This document shows positions 63,482 to 64,000 of a stretch of DNA of 64,000 nucleotides, piece by piece. This DNA comes from Schizochytrium sp. CCTCC M209059 (Eukaryota > Sar > Bigyra > Thraustochytrida > Thraustochytriidae). The notes under the pieces are model-generated. The model was not told the origin of the DNA and made no database searches. It saw nothing but the letters and a program-made list of their open reading frames with translations. The position numbers and the translations under genes were made by a program. The stretch covers positions 513,112 to 577,111 of the forward strand of contig KN805380.1 in NCBI GenBank assembly GCA_000818945.1, in the 5' to 3' direction. Position 1 is the stretch's first letter, and each line of letters begins with the position of its first letter.

Positions 63482-64000
63482 CTTTTGTTCTTTCTAGAGG
63501 TCAAGCGGACACGTCACGTCAGTCACCCTGACGTTATGAAATCGACAAACATAAATTCAAAAACCATAAATTCACAAATCAAAAAAATTCAAAAACCTTC
63601 ATCAAAGTCAGGTGGGACACCAGTAGCATGTCAATTCATAGATTCATTCAGGTCGCATACATTCAGCCACCAAGGGCAAGTCACTCCATAGGTGAAATTC
63701 AATGAGCCATCCATGAAAAAGAAATTACACATTGGCTTGGCACATTGGCAAATCAGACAAGTGACCAGAGATCAGGGGCGATAGCTTTGGCGCATCTTCT
63801 TCCTGGCAGGGACACAATTTGCAAGCGAAGCTATTCCTTTACATTGTGCATTCCGCCTTGTACTCATCCATCTACTTGCAATGCATCCATCGAATTGCAA
63901 TGCATCCATCCGACTCATCATTTGCCGCGCCTTCTCATACTAGCCGCGAAGCCAGGTGCGACGAGACATTTGTGCTGGAGACTGCGCAAATACGTCACGT
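63482..64000. other. 3' flank, no gene seen
   Basis: AT-rich sequence with CAAAAA/AAATTC runs (63540-63600) and a direct repeat of TTGCAATGCATCCATC at about 63876 and 63894. No gene supported before the window ends. Confidence 0.5.

Overview
This is a nuclear genomic window from a eukaryotic protist, most likely a heterokont (stramenopile) and perhaps a labyrinthulomycete/thraustochytrid. The evidence is indirect: GC-rich DNA, few short GT-AG introns in otherwise intronless genes, many tetranucleotide microsatellites, genes for motile cilia (DRC8, a KIF6-type kinesin-9), a heterotrimeric G-protein gamma subunit, a myosin fused to RCC1 repeats, a eukaryotic lipid-A disaccharide synthase and a selenoprotein H. 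No species assignment was possible without a search. Two short runs of N (5606-5627 and 37649-37668) are assembly gaps.

Layout. Position 1-322 is the 5' end of a minus-strand BCCT-type transporter that runs off the left edge. About 10.4 kb follow (323-10763) with no credible gene; this stretch is dominated by simple repeats, including a 570-bp perfect AAGC array at 3673-4242. From 10764 on the window is gene-dense: an RNA m5U-type methyltransferase (-) head-to-head with lpxB (+, one 94-bp intron), a G-gamma subunit (+), a 1966-residue myosin-IQ-RCC1 protein (-), an AGC-like pseudokinase (+), a J-domain protein with a novel-looking C-terminal triplicate module (-), the dynein regulatory complex subunit DRC8 (+), an unknown disordered protein (-), a KIF6-like kinesin (-, one intron), a small cysteine-rich zinc-binding protein (+), a four-TM polyQ membrane protein (-) and a tiny two-exon membrane protein (+).

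The right part carries a 2670-residue SNF2 remodeller with WW, HMG and PHD domains (+), a two-domain voltage-gated channel with EF-hands (-), a coiled-coil protein (+, one intron), a secreted/type I membrane glycoprotein (+), a selenoprotein H gene with an in-frame UGA (-) and cytosolic leucyl-tRNA synthetase (+, one 662-bp intron).

The genes do not form a single pathway. Two (DRC8, KIF6-like) are ciliary and sit close together. The most distinctive items are the selenoprotein H gene, with UGA read as selenocysteine and structured RNA in its 3' UTR; the pseudokinase that lacks all three catalytic signatures; the two-domain channel with NaChBac-like filters; and several unusual domain fusions (myosin-RCC1, J-domain with triple NGxxG repeats, WW-HMG-SNF2-PHD).
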